Below, piece by piece: positions 11,800 to 22,759 of a stretch of DNA of 64,000 nucleotides (within the stretch, counting starts at the first letter, position 1; each line of letters starts with the position of its first letter). The position numbers and the translations under genes are program-made. The notes below the pieces were generated by a model. The model was not told where the DNA came from, made no database searches, and worked only from the letters and a program-made list of their open reading frames with translations. This DNA is from Siphonodentalium dalli (Eukaryota; Mollusca; Scaphopoda; Gadilida; Siphonodentaliidae), in assembly GCA_032622095.1 (NCBI GenBank), contig CP136061.1, positions 56,061,762-56,125,761 on the forward strand, read 5' to 3'.

Positions 11800-12354
11800 T
11801 GAGGCCAATAGTGGCATATGTACCCACTTTCGGTCAAATGGACGGGTCCAATTTCACGTGCGACCGTGTCATTGACCTTGACCTCACTCATATACGCTCA
11901 TATATGCATGTTTCTGGACCTCGACCGATCCGACTCGAATTTGGTATGTAGGCCCACTTTGATCCCGGGAACAATATGGGCGGGTCAAATTTCACGGGCG
12001 ATCGTGTCCTTGACCTTGACCTCGCTCATATAGGCTCATATAGGCATGTTTCTGGACCGATCGAACTGTATGTTCTGCCCAGACGGAGGCGATCACAAAG
12101 AAATCCCTAAATAAACAGCTAGTCTATTCTGTCTGTCTGTGTATGTGTATGTGTGTTATAGATACGAAAACTGTTCGACAGATCCGACTCGAATTTGGTA
12201 TGTAGGCCTACATTAAGCCGGGTCCAATTTCACGTGCGATCGTGTCCTTGACCTTGATAGGTATGTTTCTGTCCAGGCTGTATATTCTGCCAAGACGGAG
12301 GCGATCACAAAGAAATCCCTATATAGCCCGGACGAAGTCGGGCACATCAGCTAG
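11800..12354 (+). mobile_element. two head-to-tail Helitron-like non-autonomous copies
   Basis: The first copy (about 11830-12122) ends ...AACAGCTAG with its hairpin deleted. It is followed at once by TCTATTCTGTCTGTCTG, which matches the TC 5' start expected for Helitrons. The second copy ends at 12354 with hairpin GCCCG/CGGGC (12326-12343), ACATCAG and CTAG. The bodies share CCGACTCGAATTTGGTATG and TTCACGTGCGA with the copies at 10.9 and 61.1 kb. Confidence 0.65.
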
Positions 12355-12417
12355 TATCTTATATATATGACCATATCATGATGAAACTGTGCCGTTATAA
12401 AAGTTGTTTTAATAACA

Positions 12418-12560
12418 CAGGACCCTGCACGTTAGAGCCACAGGCCCCTGGGGGAATGGTACCAGATATACCAATATATACTTTACCAGTGCCACATATT
12501 GTATATCTGGTATTTTCCCCAGGGGCTTGTTGTTAAGAGTAACGTACCTGATCCCGGTCA
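12418..12560. mobile_element. palindromic MITE 4
   Basis: CAGGCCCCTGGGGGAAT followed by GGTACCAGATATAC near 12440-12475 faces its reverse complement, GTATATCTGGTATTTTCCCC then AGGGGCTTG, at about 12500-12532. A looser outer match extends to about 12418 and 12560. A fragment of the same end occurs at 6535-6575. No coding. Confidence 0.7.
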
Positions 12561-12639
12561 CAGCTTTGCATGAGCCACAGAGCCGTAATTTCGCTAAAAT
12601 CCGGATTGAGAATCCAAAGCCGATTACGGGGGGCGGAGC

Positions 12640-13847
12640 TAATTTCGGATTCTAGGTCAGATTTTGAAATCCACGTGGTCTCCGAAAATCTCTCCCAGCG
12701 TCAAACATGGCTCATGTATTTGACAAAAGTATCATTTGTATCTTATATTTATAAAGTGCATGTTTGTTGTGAAATCATGCTTTTCGTCTATGTGTATATA
12801 CACGGCACATAATTTGCTGCCAATCCGACTTAATCGCATCTTTTTTTTTCAAGTTAAAGTGTGTTTATTAATGTTGGCAAGCATATCTAAACATGACAGC
12901 TCTAGGCCTCCTGAATCAAATTCCGAAGATGTTGTGAAGAACACACAAAACTTGTCAGTTGAACAGGGACGTGACGACAGGTGTTGCTTGGGTGTCTCGA
13001 CCCCCACCCCGATTTTTGGTACAATTTGCTAAGCTGTGCAGTCATTCATACGTGAGGAAAATCAGGATTATTTTGACTAACTGTTTCAAATAATGATACG
13101 TACAAGCCAACAAACGCAACAAACAAACAAACCCGATTTTAAATAAATACATATACAAACTTAATTATGACTAACTCGGGAGATCGAGGGGTGTCCAGTG
13201 ATCTGTATATATGTTCAACTTGTTTTGGTAGTCATGTTGCTTTGCCATTACTAATTATTTATTTTTTCAGTGTAATAACATTTGGGAGAGGGGGTACCCT
13301 TAAGTGAGTCAGTACTTGTCCCCCAATTCCTTTGTATGTATAAACAAATGTATGTGTTATATATCATGTGTTATCTAAATTTGACATATATTTGAAATAA
13401 ATATATCTAAACTAAACTTTGGTACATTCCAGCAGTCGGAAATTTCATGCATGACACAACATTAGTTGGACATTAATTTGACACCATATATAGGTTGGCA
13501 TTGTTCTCATTGTTTGATTTTTTTCAACCAGTAAAAGTTGGTAATTTTCCAATCTTAGTGTTTGTCAGATTGGATATTTCCAAGGGGAGCAAATTGAATT
13601 CTGCGAACCTGTGAGATTGATGTTTGGTTCAAGGGGGGGGGGGGGGGGGGGGGGGGGTGCAGTTGGCCGTAAATTTGAGGAAACTTCTAGCCACGTCCCT
13701 AGAACATGTGTCTGTTGTCTATACAGAGACTATTGTGCAAAACGACTGCATTTAACGAAACAAAACATGTTAAACATGAAATTGCTATAACATTAAGACT
13801 AGATGATAGTACATACGTGTATCTGATAATCCATCGATACCATATAA
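12640..13847. other. non-coding stretch with family F sequence and poly-G25
   Basis: The 98-residue frame at 12736-13032 overlaps family F sequence (AGGGACGTGACGACAGG near 12965, also found inverted near 48440) and is probably not a gene. Family F continues at 13480-13700, around the longest G run in the window (25 G, 13633-13657). Confidence 0.5.
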
Positions 13848-14930
13848 TCCTACTATTTCTTGAATAAGAAGAAACATTATAGCTATGGAATCAGAGGGGA
13901 CATACATAAATGGATCCAGGCATTTTTAACAGGAAGGACACAGTCAGTCAGAGTAGGAGGCGAAACATCTGGACACAGAAATGTTACAAGTGGTATACCA
14001 CAGGGATCTGTACTCGGGCCGATATTGTTCCTGATATTCATAAATGATATTACTGAAGGGATAACAAGTTCAATCAAGATATTTGCAGATGACACAAAGG
14101 TATATAGAAACATGAAGACAACAGAGGACGAGAAATTACTACAAGAAGATCTAAATAGGCTGTCAAAGTGGTCGGATAAGTGGTTATTAAGATTCAACTC
14201 TTCAAAATGTAAAGTGATGCACCTGGGGAAACAAAGCACAAATACAGCAAAAACCTACACAGTATCAGAGGGAGATAAACACAACATCATAGAAGAAACA
14301 ATAGAAGAAAAAGATTTAGGAGTGACATTTGACAACAGAATGAAATTTGACAAACATATTGCAACAACAGTGAATAAGGCCAACCAGAAACTCGGAATTC
14401 TAAAGAGAACATTCAGATATATGGATAAACAGATGTTTACCACACTATACAAGGCATTTATCAGACCCAAGCTGGAATACGGGACATCTATATGGTCACC
14501 TCACTATAAAAAATACAGAACAATGATAGAAAGAGTGCAGAGAAGATCAACTAAAATAGTGGAGGGGATAAAAAATAAGGAATATGAAGAAAGAATCAAA
14601 GAATTAGGATTACCAACTTTAGAATATCGGAGAGAGAGGACCGATATGATCCAGATGTATAAGATAATGCAGAAGAAAGATGAAGTCAAGCTGAAAACGA
14701 TGGAGTTACATACAAATAATGGAGGAAGCAAAACAAGAGGTCACAGTAAGAAGATTAGGAAGAAAGGATACAACACCACTCTATGCAAGAACAATTTTAC
14801 AGCCAGAAGTACTAACAATTGGAACAGTCTCCCTGAACATTTGGTGTCGGCCGGTTCGGTGAACGATTTTAAATCAATTTTAAATGACCAGTGGCGAGGC
14901 AAGCCAAACAAATTCTGCTATGTATTCTGA
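13848..14930 (+). CDS. LINE reverse transcriptase, C-terminal half (5'-truncated)
   Basis: An open frame of 356 residues, counted from a TTG at 13860; the frame opens at 13848 after a stop and has no ATG at its head. It encodes the second half of a non-LTR retrotransposon RT of the CR1/Jockey group, which copies element RNA at the chromosomal target site. Residues 45-54 are GIPQGSVLGP and residues 75-78 are FADD, two of the catalytic aspartates. IFADDTKVYRN is followed by a thumb/connection region (EKDLGVTFDNRMKFDKHI, RPKLEYGTSIW) and a basic C-terminus ending VNDFKSILNDQW. The fingers and the endonuclease are missing, so it cannot be active, though no frameshift or stop interrupts what remains. 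This suggests a fairly recent 5'-truncated insertion. An unrelated host gene is very unlikely. Confidence 0.9.
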   Translation, partial: SYYFLNKKKHYSYGIRGDIHKWIQAFLTGRTQSVRVGGETSGHRNVTSGIPQGSVLGPILFLIFINDITEGITSSIKIFADDTKVYRNMKTTEDEKLLQEDLNRLSKWSDKWLLRFNSSKCKVMHLGKQSTNTAKTYTVSEGDKHNIIEETIEEKDLGVTFDNRMKFDKHIATTVNKANQKLGILKRTFRYMDKQMFTTLYKAFIRPKLEYGTSIWSPHYKKYRTMIERVQRRSTKIVEGIKNKEYEERIKELGLPTLEYRRERTDMIQMYKIMQKKDEVKLKTMELHTNNGGSKTRGHSKKIRKKGYNTTLCKNNFTARSTNNWNSLPEHLVSAGSVNDFKSILNDQWRGKPNKFCYVF

Positions 14931-15580
14931 ATGTAAATGATATGAGCGCACTGTAAAATAGAGCAAATATGATGTTATACTACGACAATTGGCCAATACA
15001 AGCGAAAGCTTAAAATAGGCCCGAAGATCACAGGTAAATCACAGGTAAATATAATAACGAACACAGCAGAAGACATATCCATGCAGGTGCATATGAACTC
15101 GGTCAATGGTGACGTATCCGCCGAATTCGAAATCGACATGCGTTCGGGCGGTATTTTAAGGATGGAATTATGAAATGGACATATGAAAGTGACAATCAAC
15201 AATGAATTGAAATTTCTTCGCCATCAACCGAAGTGCTCCCCCAGCGTTACTATCAATAGCGTTATTATTTGGCTAATTTCAGTAATATTCTCCCAGTTTA
15301 CATTCAATAAAACAAATTTGTCTCCGCATTTAAAATTCTTTGATATAGATCGTTTATATTCTGCAATAATTTGTACACAAGAGACGGATTCTTATGTTTT
15401 ATTGTGTTTTTAAACTCTGAGGTGGCGAAATCTCGGTTTGTTTACATTACGAACATTTGAGTCCTGTAATCGGAATCCGAATCCCTATCGGATTCCCACG
15501 AAATTAGGATTACGGTCTGTTCGTTTACTGATTCTGGAAATTTGTGGTCTGTTCTTTTGCCGAACCAAGTCGTACGGGGA
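14931..15580. other. 3' flank of the LINE, unassigned
   Basis: This probably includes the LINE 3' untranslated region. ATTCAATAAAACAAA near 15303 contains an AATAAA signal. There is no clear simple-sequence tail and no other gene. Confidence 0.4.
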
Positions 15581-15641
15581 CAAATCTGTAATCTGAATCC
15601 AGAATCCAAATCGGATTTTAGCGAAATAACGCCTCTGACGA

Positions 15642-16221
15642 ACTCGGTACTTTCCGTCGATTCCGCGGAATGTAATAGGTAAGCCGATTAGACGAGGGTG
15701 ACGATTGACAGACGACCTGATCATCACAATCATCAATACATTCACGCTTTGTGAATGCTGATAACTTTGTTGGTGATCTGGTCCATCTCACTTGGCGGTT
15801 GGACTCGCACACAGTGTGCTGCGCAAACGACTAATGGTTTGGTGATATGAGATTATACATGTATTTATTTACGAGAATGATGCTTTAAATAGAGAACAGA
15901 GAAAGGTATGTAAATAGAGGACCTATCCGATGGGTGGGTACAATACGATGTGCAAAATGGTTATTTCATAGCAGTCTGGTGGCTTAATTCAAAATGCAGT
16001 GTCAACCTAGAACTAGGCACTACGCCGCGAAAATGGCAAGTATACCAAACTAGCCATTTTAACGGCCGATGGACTCCATTGACCTGCTGAGTGTTATCTA
16101 AACCAACAAAAATTACTACCAAATAACACAAAATATCAACAAAATAAGCCTTGATATTTTCTTATGGATGCATAATAACCATGACTGGTATAAATTTGCC
16201 TTTGGTAAGCATAGCAGAATC
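15642..16221. other. unassigned; small cysteine-containing minus frame
   Basis: A 64-residue minus frame (15618-15812) contains several cysteines (CESNRQVRW, RECIDDCDDQVVC) but no family I recognise and no convincing splice sites. I do not call it a gene. The rest shows nothing. Confidence 0.35.
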
Positions 16222-17860
16222 CAAAATAAAAACATTAAGGACTTTGCTAACCCAAATTTGATGGAGTCCAAAATAATGGTTTATGTTCACCTGTGAAATT
16301 TATAGAAGTTTTTAAAATCTATTTTTTCGAACCCAAAATCAATAAACACAAAGTCCATATCAAAGAAAAAAATATGGCTGTGAAGAATGATGAACAATAA
16401 AATAATATTCATATTTATCAAGCATTTTTAGATAAAATTACTAAGAACCAATTGTTTACAAATAATTGAGTAACTTACCTGACATCGCGTAGTGAGGTGA
16501 CAGTTAAGTGTTAATATCTGTGGACAGTGGTGTGTTGTGAATCTCTTGACAAAAGAACTGTGTAATCCCCAATCTGGGGGTACCCCACAGCCTAGATCCA
16601 TTTGATCTTTGTGTCATGGCTTACGCCATCAAAGATCCATGGCGTGCGTCAAACAACATAGGCGGCTATAATTCCTATAAAAGTAACAATTAGGACCAAC
16701 GCATATGTATTTATCAACTAAAACCATCCACTCACCTACGTGTCAGTTATCCTTAAAATCCGACAGATAACAGAACGTAAACACTGACATGTCGTGTGTT
16801 CGTCGACCATTGCATGTGACCCGTAATTTCATGAATCCCCCTGTGAGTTCCCCGTGCGCACGGCAAGGTAATCACATGCGTTCACATTGAGTGTACAATT
16901 CAGGTTGCCCTGATACAATTCAAGTTGAGGGGAACTACAATCTGCGCATGCGTGTAGTTTTTACAAATTACCAACTCCAATTTGTTACACATGCGTACTG
17001 TTAACATCCTGGTACAGTAATGCGAGTTGCAGAATCATGTTTGCCATGCACGAGACGCACGTAGTCATGTGATATGTTAGCTCCTCCTGCTTCGGCCATT
17101 TAACCACGTTTTGTCAACATGTTTTCCGACTGGATTTTTGGATTAAATTATTACGGAATTATACACACGTTCTGGTAGGTGTCAGAGCTAATATATATTG
17201 CAATATTGTTAACATTAATGACTGTGTTAGTTGATTTGTAAAATTAAGTGTATTTAAAAAAATTAAATAGCCGTCTAAGCTGATGCGCCGCCGCGGTCAG
17301 ACCTGGATGGCCTTAGCCATATTACCAGGTCTGGTCAGACTACCCACAGCCCAGAAACTAGGTCACCAATCAGCCTGATTCAGGATATAATATTCTCCTG
17401 GGTCAACACCTGATGGTTATAATCCCAGCTGGCTTGAGTGAACATTAACTTGACCCATCAAATTCAGTTCCCAAATAGCTTTCTGGGCAATGAAATCTAC
17501 CATTTGTAAACAACTGCTTCAAAGCCAAAAATCTTAATAAAACTGAGGAAATGTGAGTATATCTTTATTGCTCATCATTCTTCACAGTGTTCAGTACACA
17601 TACCCATATCTTTTTCTTAGATATGATCTTTGTGTTTGTTGAATTTGGGTTCGAAAAAATAGATTTTAAAAACTTCTATAAATTTCACATTTTGAATTTC
17701 TAACATAATCTACCATGAATTTTACTTTTAAAATGTTGCATCCATGGGTTTGGTTAATGTGATTACTAATAAAAGTGAACATAAACCTTTATTTTGACTC
17801 CATCAAATTTGGGGAAAATTGGGTTAGCAAAGTCCTTAAATCCAATTCCTGCAATGGACT
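16222..17860. mobile_element. fold-back element G, copy 1 (~1.64 kb)
   Basis: The left arm (about 16222-16600) and right arm (about 17560-17860) are inverted. The outer ends are TTAAGGACTTTGCTAACCC (about 16231) and its reverse complement (about 17821-17839). Both arms contain GTTCGAAAAAATAGATTTT-like and GATATGGACTTTGTGTTT-like landmarks in opposite orientation. The ~740-bp centre (16601-17340) holds a small inverted repeat around CAGACCTGG (about 17299-17335). No transposase is seen. The right arm extends inward to about 17341 with sequence shared with copy 2. Confidence 0.7.
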
Positions 17861-18524
17861 CCCATTTTGACCACGTGGCATGACAGCTGATTAATGTGAT
17901 GTCATTAGGCAGTGACCAGGTCAAAAGTCACATTGAAAAGCATCAGGCCATGTCATTGGTCAAAAAGGTGGAAATTCACCAAAGAATCACCTGGGACAGG
18001 GGGGGGGGGGGGTGAAAAAATTTCTTCCGGCACGTATTCCGGGGTGGGTGGGTGGGTGGTCAAAGCCACCAACAAGCAATTTTTTCCGCAACTAAAAAAC
18101 AAATTTCCTGCTTGTTTTTTTAGTGTTTTGGCAATGAGTTGGGCGTCAAAACCACTTTGAATGAGAGAAATAATGTAATTCTAACTGGTAAACTGACTGC
18201 AGGCAGTTATCGTGTTGTATTTTGTTTTTTTGGCCGAATGACCTCAAAATTACTCATTCCTATTTACTTGTCCATGTTAACATCCATGATAAATAGTATG
18301 CACAGAAATTCATATACAGCTGTTTACAGTGAATTTCCCCCCGCAAATCTCTGTTTTAGTGTTAAAAGGGGGGGGGTGGGTGTCAAAAAATGGTCGGAAA
18401 AAACTGCCGAAAACGGAAACAAATTTGGCGGTGGGGGTGGGTGGGTACAAAAAATGATCGAAAGGGAAAAAATTCCATACGTGCCTGAATTTTTTTTCCG
18501 ACCCCCCCCCCCCCCCCAAACAAA
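17861..18524. repeat. poly-G/poly-C-rich low-complexity block
   Basis: Two related stretches (about 17985-18130 and 18355-18500) each pair a G run with GGTGGGTGGGT and TTTTTTCCG/CGGAAAAA motifs. G/C runs lie at 17999-18012 (14 G), 18368-18376 (9 G) and 18502-18517 (16 C). Frames here are rich in Gly and Pro and are by-products. Confidence 0.65.
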
Positions 18525-19176
18525 CACAAAGTCCATATCTAAGAAAAAATATGGGTATGTGTACTGAACACTGTGAAAAATGATGAACAATAAAGATATA
18601 CTCACATTTCTTCAGCGTTCTTCAGATATTTGACTTGGAAGCAGTTGTTTACAAATGGTAGATTTCATTGCTCAGTAATGCTATTTGGGAACTGAATTTG
18701 ATGGGTCAAGTTAATGTTCACTCAAGCCAGCTGGGATTATGATCAGCAGGTGCTGACCCATGAGAATATAATCTCCTGATTGGTGACCTAGTTTCTGGGC
18801 TACAGGGTATCCCCATATTGAGGATTACACAATTCTTTTGTCAAGAGATTCACAACACACCACTGTCCACAGATATTAACACTGAACTGTCATCTCCCAA
18901 CAAGCAGTGTTTGGTAAGTTATTCTATCATTTGTAAACAATTTGTTCTTAGTAATTTTATCAAAGAACGCTTGATAAATATGAATATTATTTTATTGTTC
19001 ATCATTCTTCAGTGTTCAGTACACATTGCCGTATTTTTTCTTAGATATGGACTTTGTGTTTGTTGAATTTGGGTTCGAAAAAATTGATTTTCTATCAATT
19101 TCACATTTAGTATTTCTAACATAATCCACCATGAATTATACTCTTAAAATTTTGCATCAATGGGTTTGGTTATTGT
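18525..19176. mobile_element. fold-back element G, copy 2, interrupted by a LINE
   Basis: Two arms diverge from about 18800. The left one (18525-18800) is the reverse complement of 17341-17640. The right one (18798-19176) is the reverse complement of 16240-16600. This copy is therefore inverted relative to copy 1 and has lost the centre. The right arm stops at 19176 and resumes at 23962-24005, where ATTACTAATAAAAGTGAACA matches copy 1 at about 17762-17781. Confidence 0.75.
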
Positions 19177-19490
19177 AAACAATATTTTATTTCTCAAAAA
19201 GGCAAATAAATACATATATAACATACACAAACATACATATGAGATAAAGGGATCTGACAGTAAGCCTAGGCTTATTCGTGGACATTTCCGCGATATAAAA
19301 TTGCTTCATGATATATTTTGGTCTCGAGTGATGAATTGTCCGTTCCACGGACACCCGCGAGCATATCTGCGGCTGATCGCCGCATGTCCGACCCCCCCCC
19401 CCCCCGGATTACATAATTTAACTGAGAGCGCTCTTATTTATTTTCACTACTCTTTGGATGCGATATGTATATCTGTTATAGTGGTGGAAC

Positions 19491-20043
19491 TCAGTTAAAT
19501 CGTTTGGTTCTATCTATGAATTTTTGGAGTGACATGAAAATGACTGTATTTTCACTGTACGTTGAATTAACCGACCCATTAAGTAAAGTGTTCACATTTA
19601 ATGTCATAATAGGACCCACAAAACAGTTATCTCTCTCTTTTTTGTAAATTGGACAGTGAAGTAAAAAATGTTCGGCGGTCTCTAGTTCCCCACAATCGCA
19701 GAATGAATTATTATTTAGGTGGTTACAAAACCGATCATATTTCAAGTTACTGCAGTAGGTTCTCAGACGACAGTGGTAGATTTGACTTGGTCTTGTAAAC
19801 GTTGTATAACAATATGATGGTATGCTATTGTGATTTTTGGAGATATATCTCTTGAATTCTGATACTGTGTCACAACTTTTCGCTTCTGGTGGAAGGCTAT
19901 TCCATAGTTTTACGGTGGCTGGCAGGAATTAATTTTCATATCTTGTCGCAAAAAAACGGGGGCGCCTGAGGCCTTTTTGTCTGAAATCGTAATTGGTTTG
20001 GCTTCCAAATACCGGAGGGACAAGCGTATATAAGTAAGGACTA
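19491..20043 (-). pseudogene. LINE b C-terminal Cys/His end
   Basis: The frame 19491-19745 reads LKYDRF-like sequence, then FCDCGELETAEHFLLHCPIY: a Cys-x-Cys ... His ... Cys arrangement found at the C-terminus of many CR1/Jockey RT proteins. Upstream (about 19745-20040) other frames carry RRPRFFATRYEN and PATVKLWNSLPPEAK, so more frameshifts are present. The 3' end of the element is at about 19177. Confidence 0.82.
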
Positions 20044-20600
20044 CTAAGGAGGCGTGTCTCGCTTAATCATTTTGAAAAATTGAATAAGTTTAGCCTTTTC
20101 TCTTCTGCTCGAAAGTGTGTCCCAGCCGGTTTCCCGTAATAAAGATTCCTTACTACAGCTTCTAGTTGCCCCTGTGACCAATCGCGCGGCTTCGTATTGG
20201 ATGTCTTCGAGATGGCCTGAATCCTCATCTGTACAATTATCCCATACTGAGGAAGCATATTCCATTACTGGGCGGATGTAAGATAAGTATATACGTTCGA
20301 TGGTTCTCCTGTCCAAAATGAATTTATACTTCCTCAGTATATAAAGTCGACTTGCAGCTCGATTTTCAATATCAGTTATATGATCATGCCAGGTACCATC
20401 CCCATTAAAAGTTAGACCTAGGTGCTTACGTGTTTCAATTTCTTCAATATTCTGCCCAGACATCTGAAGTGGTGGGTGGTCGATAGCGTTGGTCTTCCAT
20501 GATATCAGAAGTGACTCTGTTTTGATGGGATTGAATTTAACTTACCATTTTTGCGACAGGCATCTAATTTCTTTACCGCTATCAAGTGAAGATATTATAT
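20044..20600 (-). pseudogene. LINE b RT thumb, with the palm deleted
   Basis: The frame 20044-20463 reads HLGLTFNGDGTWHDHI, RTIERIYLSYIRPVMEYASS and LLRETGWDTLSSRREKAKL, typical of the region after the RT active site. Upstream, codons for SLDSGKEI (about 20570-20600) run straight into a KW.VKFNPIKTESLLIS segment (about 20500-20550). The ~100 residues that normally hold the first catalytic Asp block, the G-PQG motif and the (F/Y)ADD box are missing. This looks like an internal deletion near 20560 rather than point decay. Confidence 0.82.
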
Positions 20601-20667
20601 AACGATAGACGTCTGTTAACTGAAAGACTGTGCTGTCATATAGGGATGAATCCTGACTGAAGATTTC

Positions 20668-21666
20668 TTAGGAGATTGTTTGTCCTGAAGTATGTATTAA
20701 AGTGAGAGTAGATACACTTTTCGAAAAATTTTGACAAGCAACAAAGTAAAGAAACTGGGCGATAATTTGAGGGTTCACTAGGGTCGTCTTTCTTATAAAT
20801 GGGTCAGACATTTGCAATTTTCCATTCAGATGGGAAGAATGATTTTTCAATTAGTTTATTGAAAACAAGTTCCAGTGGGGCAGCCAGCGAGGATGCACAG
20901 TGTTTCAATATGCGTGGGCTCATTTCATCGGGGCCACTAGCTTTCGCTGATTCTACGCTTTTCAGTGATTTGTATATTTCTTCACGTGTAACAAGAAATG
21001 AATCGAGTCTGGATTCTGTTTTATGAGCAAAGGGTGGTAAGTCAATTGTGTTTTCATTGGGAAGAGATGATATCGAAGCGAAATAATTGTTAAATATTTC
21101 AGCTTTCGACGCGTTAGCTGTTACAATGTTGTCATTATATTTCAGTGCTGGTATACTTTTTTTCTCGGGGCCCTTGAGTCGGTTTAGAGTCTTCCACCAG
21201 AGCGAAAGGCAGTTTCCCAGTATAGACTGGGTTTTTTCTATTAAGTTTTGCTTGGCACTTCTTATACACGATGTCACCTCATTTCTCTTAGTCTTATATT
21301 TTGCCCATGACTGGTCGTTTATCTTTCTTTTTGCATTTGAATAAAGGCGACGTCTCTGTCTAATAAGTCTTCGAATTTGGCATGTCATCCAGGTGGGCTC
21401 ATCGTATCGTATATAGTAGCAGTTTTGTTCGGTATATGTTTTGAAGCTAATTTCGATAATTTCTCTGTAAGTGTACTTGCTATTCGTGTGAAGTCTATTT
21501 TAGACAGGTCCAATTTATAATTCCATTGTTCGAGTTCGTTGTTCATTGCAGTAAAGTCTGCAGCATCGTAGTTCCAGACTCTCCGTTTGATGACACGACT
21601 CGATTTCACTTTATTTAAACTTAATTTTAATAGTATGGGACAGTGAAAGCGAGTCCAAGTCAGCAA
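20668..21666 (-). pseudogene. LINE b linker and RT fingers, with stop
   Basis: From 21666 the frame reads SRVIKRRVWNYDAADF, the usual linker after the endonuclease. The 20804-21388 frame reads TCQIRRLIRQRRRLY, AKASGPDEMSPRILKH and FPSEWKIANV, the first RT motif. The continuation PIYKKDDPSEPSNYRPVSLL lies in the same frame after an internal TGA near 20809. The sequence runs to LLRNLQSGFIPI, where intact elements continue into the palm. A C-to-A change could account for the TGA. Confidence 0.85.
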
Positions 21667-22755
21667 AAAAAGGATCTAAAACTTCCCATGATTCGACAAG
21701 ATGTGGTTTATTTGTCATGAATAAGTCAAGGAGAGAGGAGGAGGTCTCGGTAAAATATGTCGGGTCTTTGATAATTTGTGTTAATCCTATTTTCTGTCGA
21801 ATATATCTTGCCTGTATTGTCTCTTTTTCTAAAACATTGGAGTTAAAATCTCCAGTGACCACCACATGTGATAGGTTTTTGTCGTCCGTTGACATATCAA
21901 TCGATGAAAAGATTTGTTCCCATAATGCAGTTGGCGACTCGGGGGGGGGGGGGGGTCTATAAAAAGTGCCAAGTAGAAATCGTTCTGGAGGGGTTACTAC
22001 CTCAATCCATACACACTCTATACCGGTTATTTCTAAGTCTTTTAAAATATAGTGAGTTATATACATATACAGCGATACCACCCCATGACATGTACGGTTA
22101 AGTCTCTCGGGTGCGTAGAAACAAGGAATAAGAATTTCGGAGTCTTGTATTTCGTCTGAGAGCCAAGTTTCTGTAAAAGCTGCAATATCATAGCTTCCTA
22201 TCTCGGCGGACAAAATGTCAAGTTTGGGTCTTATACTTTGAATGTTCAGACACATTCGTTTTGTATAATTTTTAGTGTCCGAAAAGGATGGACCGGGATT
22301 TGAGTGCACGTCAGATGCTTGTTTCAAGATAGAATTAAGTTTTTCTGTTAGAGCCCTCAGTAAACTGGCTATAGATTCTTGAATTAGCATTGTGATCAAA
22401 ACACTCGCTTTTTACAAACAGTATGGCCATATTTTTGCCTATATCTAGAGATTTTTCTTATGTCCAATATTGTTCTAATTGCTGATTGTAAAGTCGTTTC
22501 CCTGTCAAGGTGAAAGTATATATCTCCACAGCACCTGTTTACAAGACAAGTTGGAATAAAACTTCCGTGTTCTATCACATAGAATCTAAGTAGGATCAAG
22601 ATAGCCATTTGTTCAGGAACAATTTTTTTCAACAAAAGTATATATGTCAGAATTGCGAAAGACGATAAAACATCCAAATTCCTCTCACTGGTGCCCCTGA
22701 GTGCTCTCGAATGGTACAGACCAATTCTTGCCCTATGAGTCATAATATCAGTCAT
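21611..22755 (-). pseudogene. LINE b N-terminal region and apurinic-type endonuclease (EEP) domain
   Basis: The EEP domain is the DNA-nicking endonuclease of CR1/Jockey LINEs. The 21611-22399 frame has DVHSNPGPSFS near its start (the SNPGP motif common ahead of this domain), then MCLNIQSIRPKLDIL, AAFTETWLSDEI, FLLGTFYRPPPPPESP, VVTGDFNSNVLEKE and SSLLDLFMTNKP, matching the order of EEP motifs. The expected final SDHxP motif is broken by a frameshift near 21640: HCPILLKL appears in the next frame. An upstream frame (22396-22755) is probably the N-terminal extension, separated by a stop. A 15-bp C run on the coding strand (21941-21955) encodes the PPPPP stretch. It is inactive as it stands. Confidence 0.85.
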
Positions 22756-22759
22756 TGTT

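Larger units (their letters stand above)
12581..15641. mobile_element. ~3.1-kb segment bounded by inverted end motifs, containing a LINE fragment
   Basis: CAGAGCCGTAATTTCGCTAA near 12582 and its near reverse complement at about 15613-15637 face each other, with ~30 bp of strong match and looser similarity beyond. This could be a DNA element carrying an inserted LINE, or two chance copies of one repeat. I see no target-site duplication and no transposase. The interior includes family F sequence (13480-13700), a 25-bp poly-G tract (13633-13657) and the RT ORF at 13860-14930. Confidence 0.4.

Noticed and set aside
18310-18605. Gly- and Pro-rich frames on both strands
   Set aside because: They are produced by poly-G/poly-C runs in the 18-kb low-complexity block.
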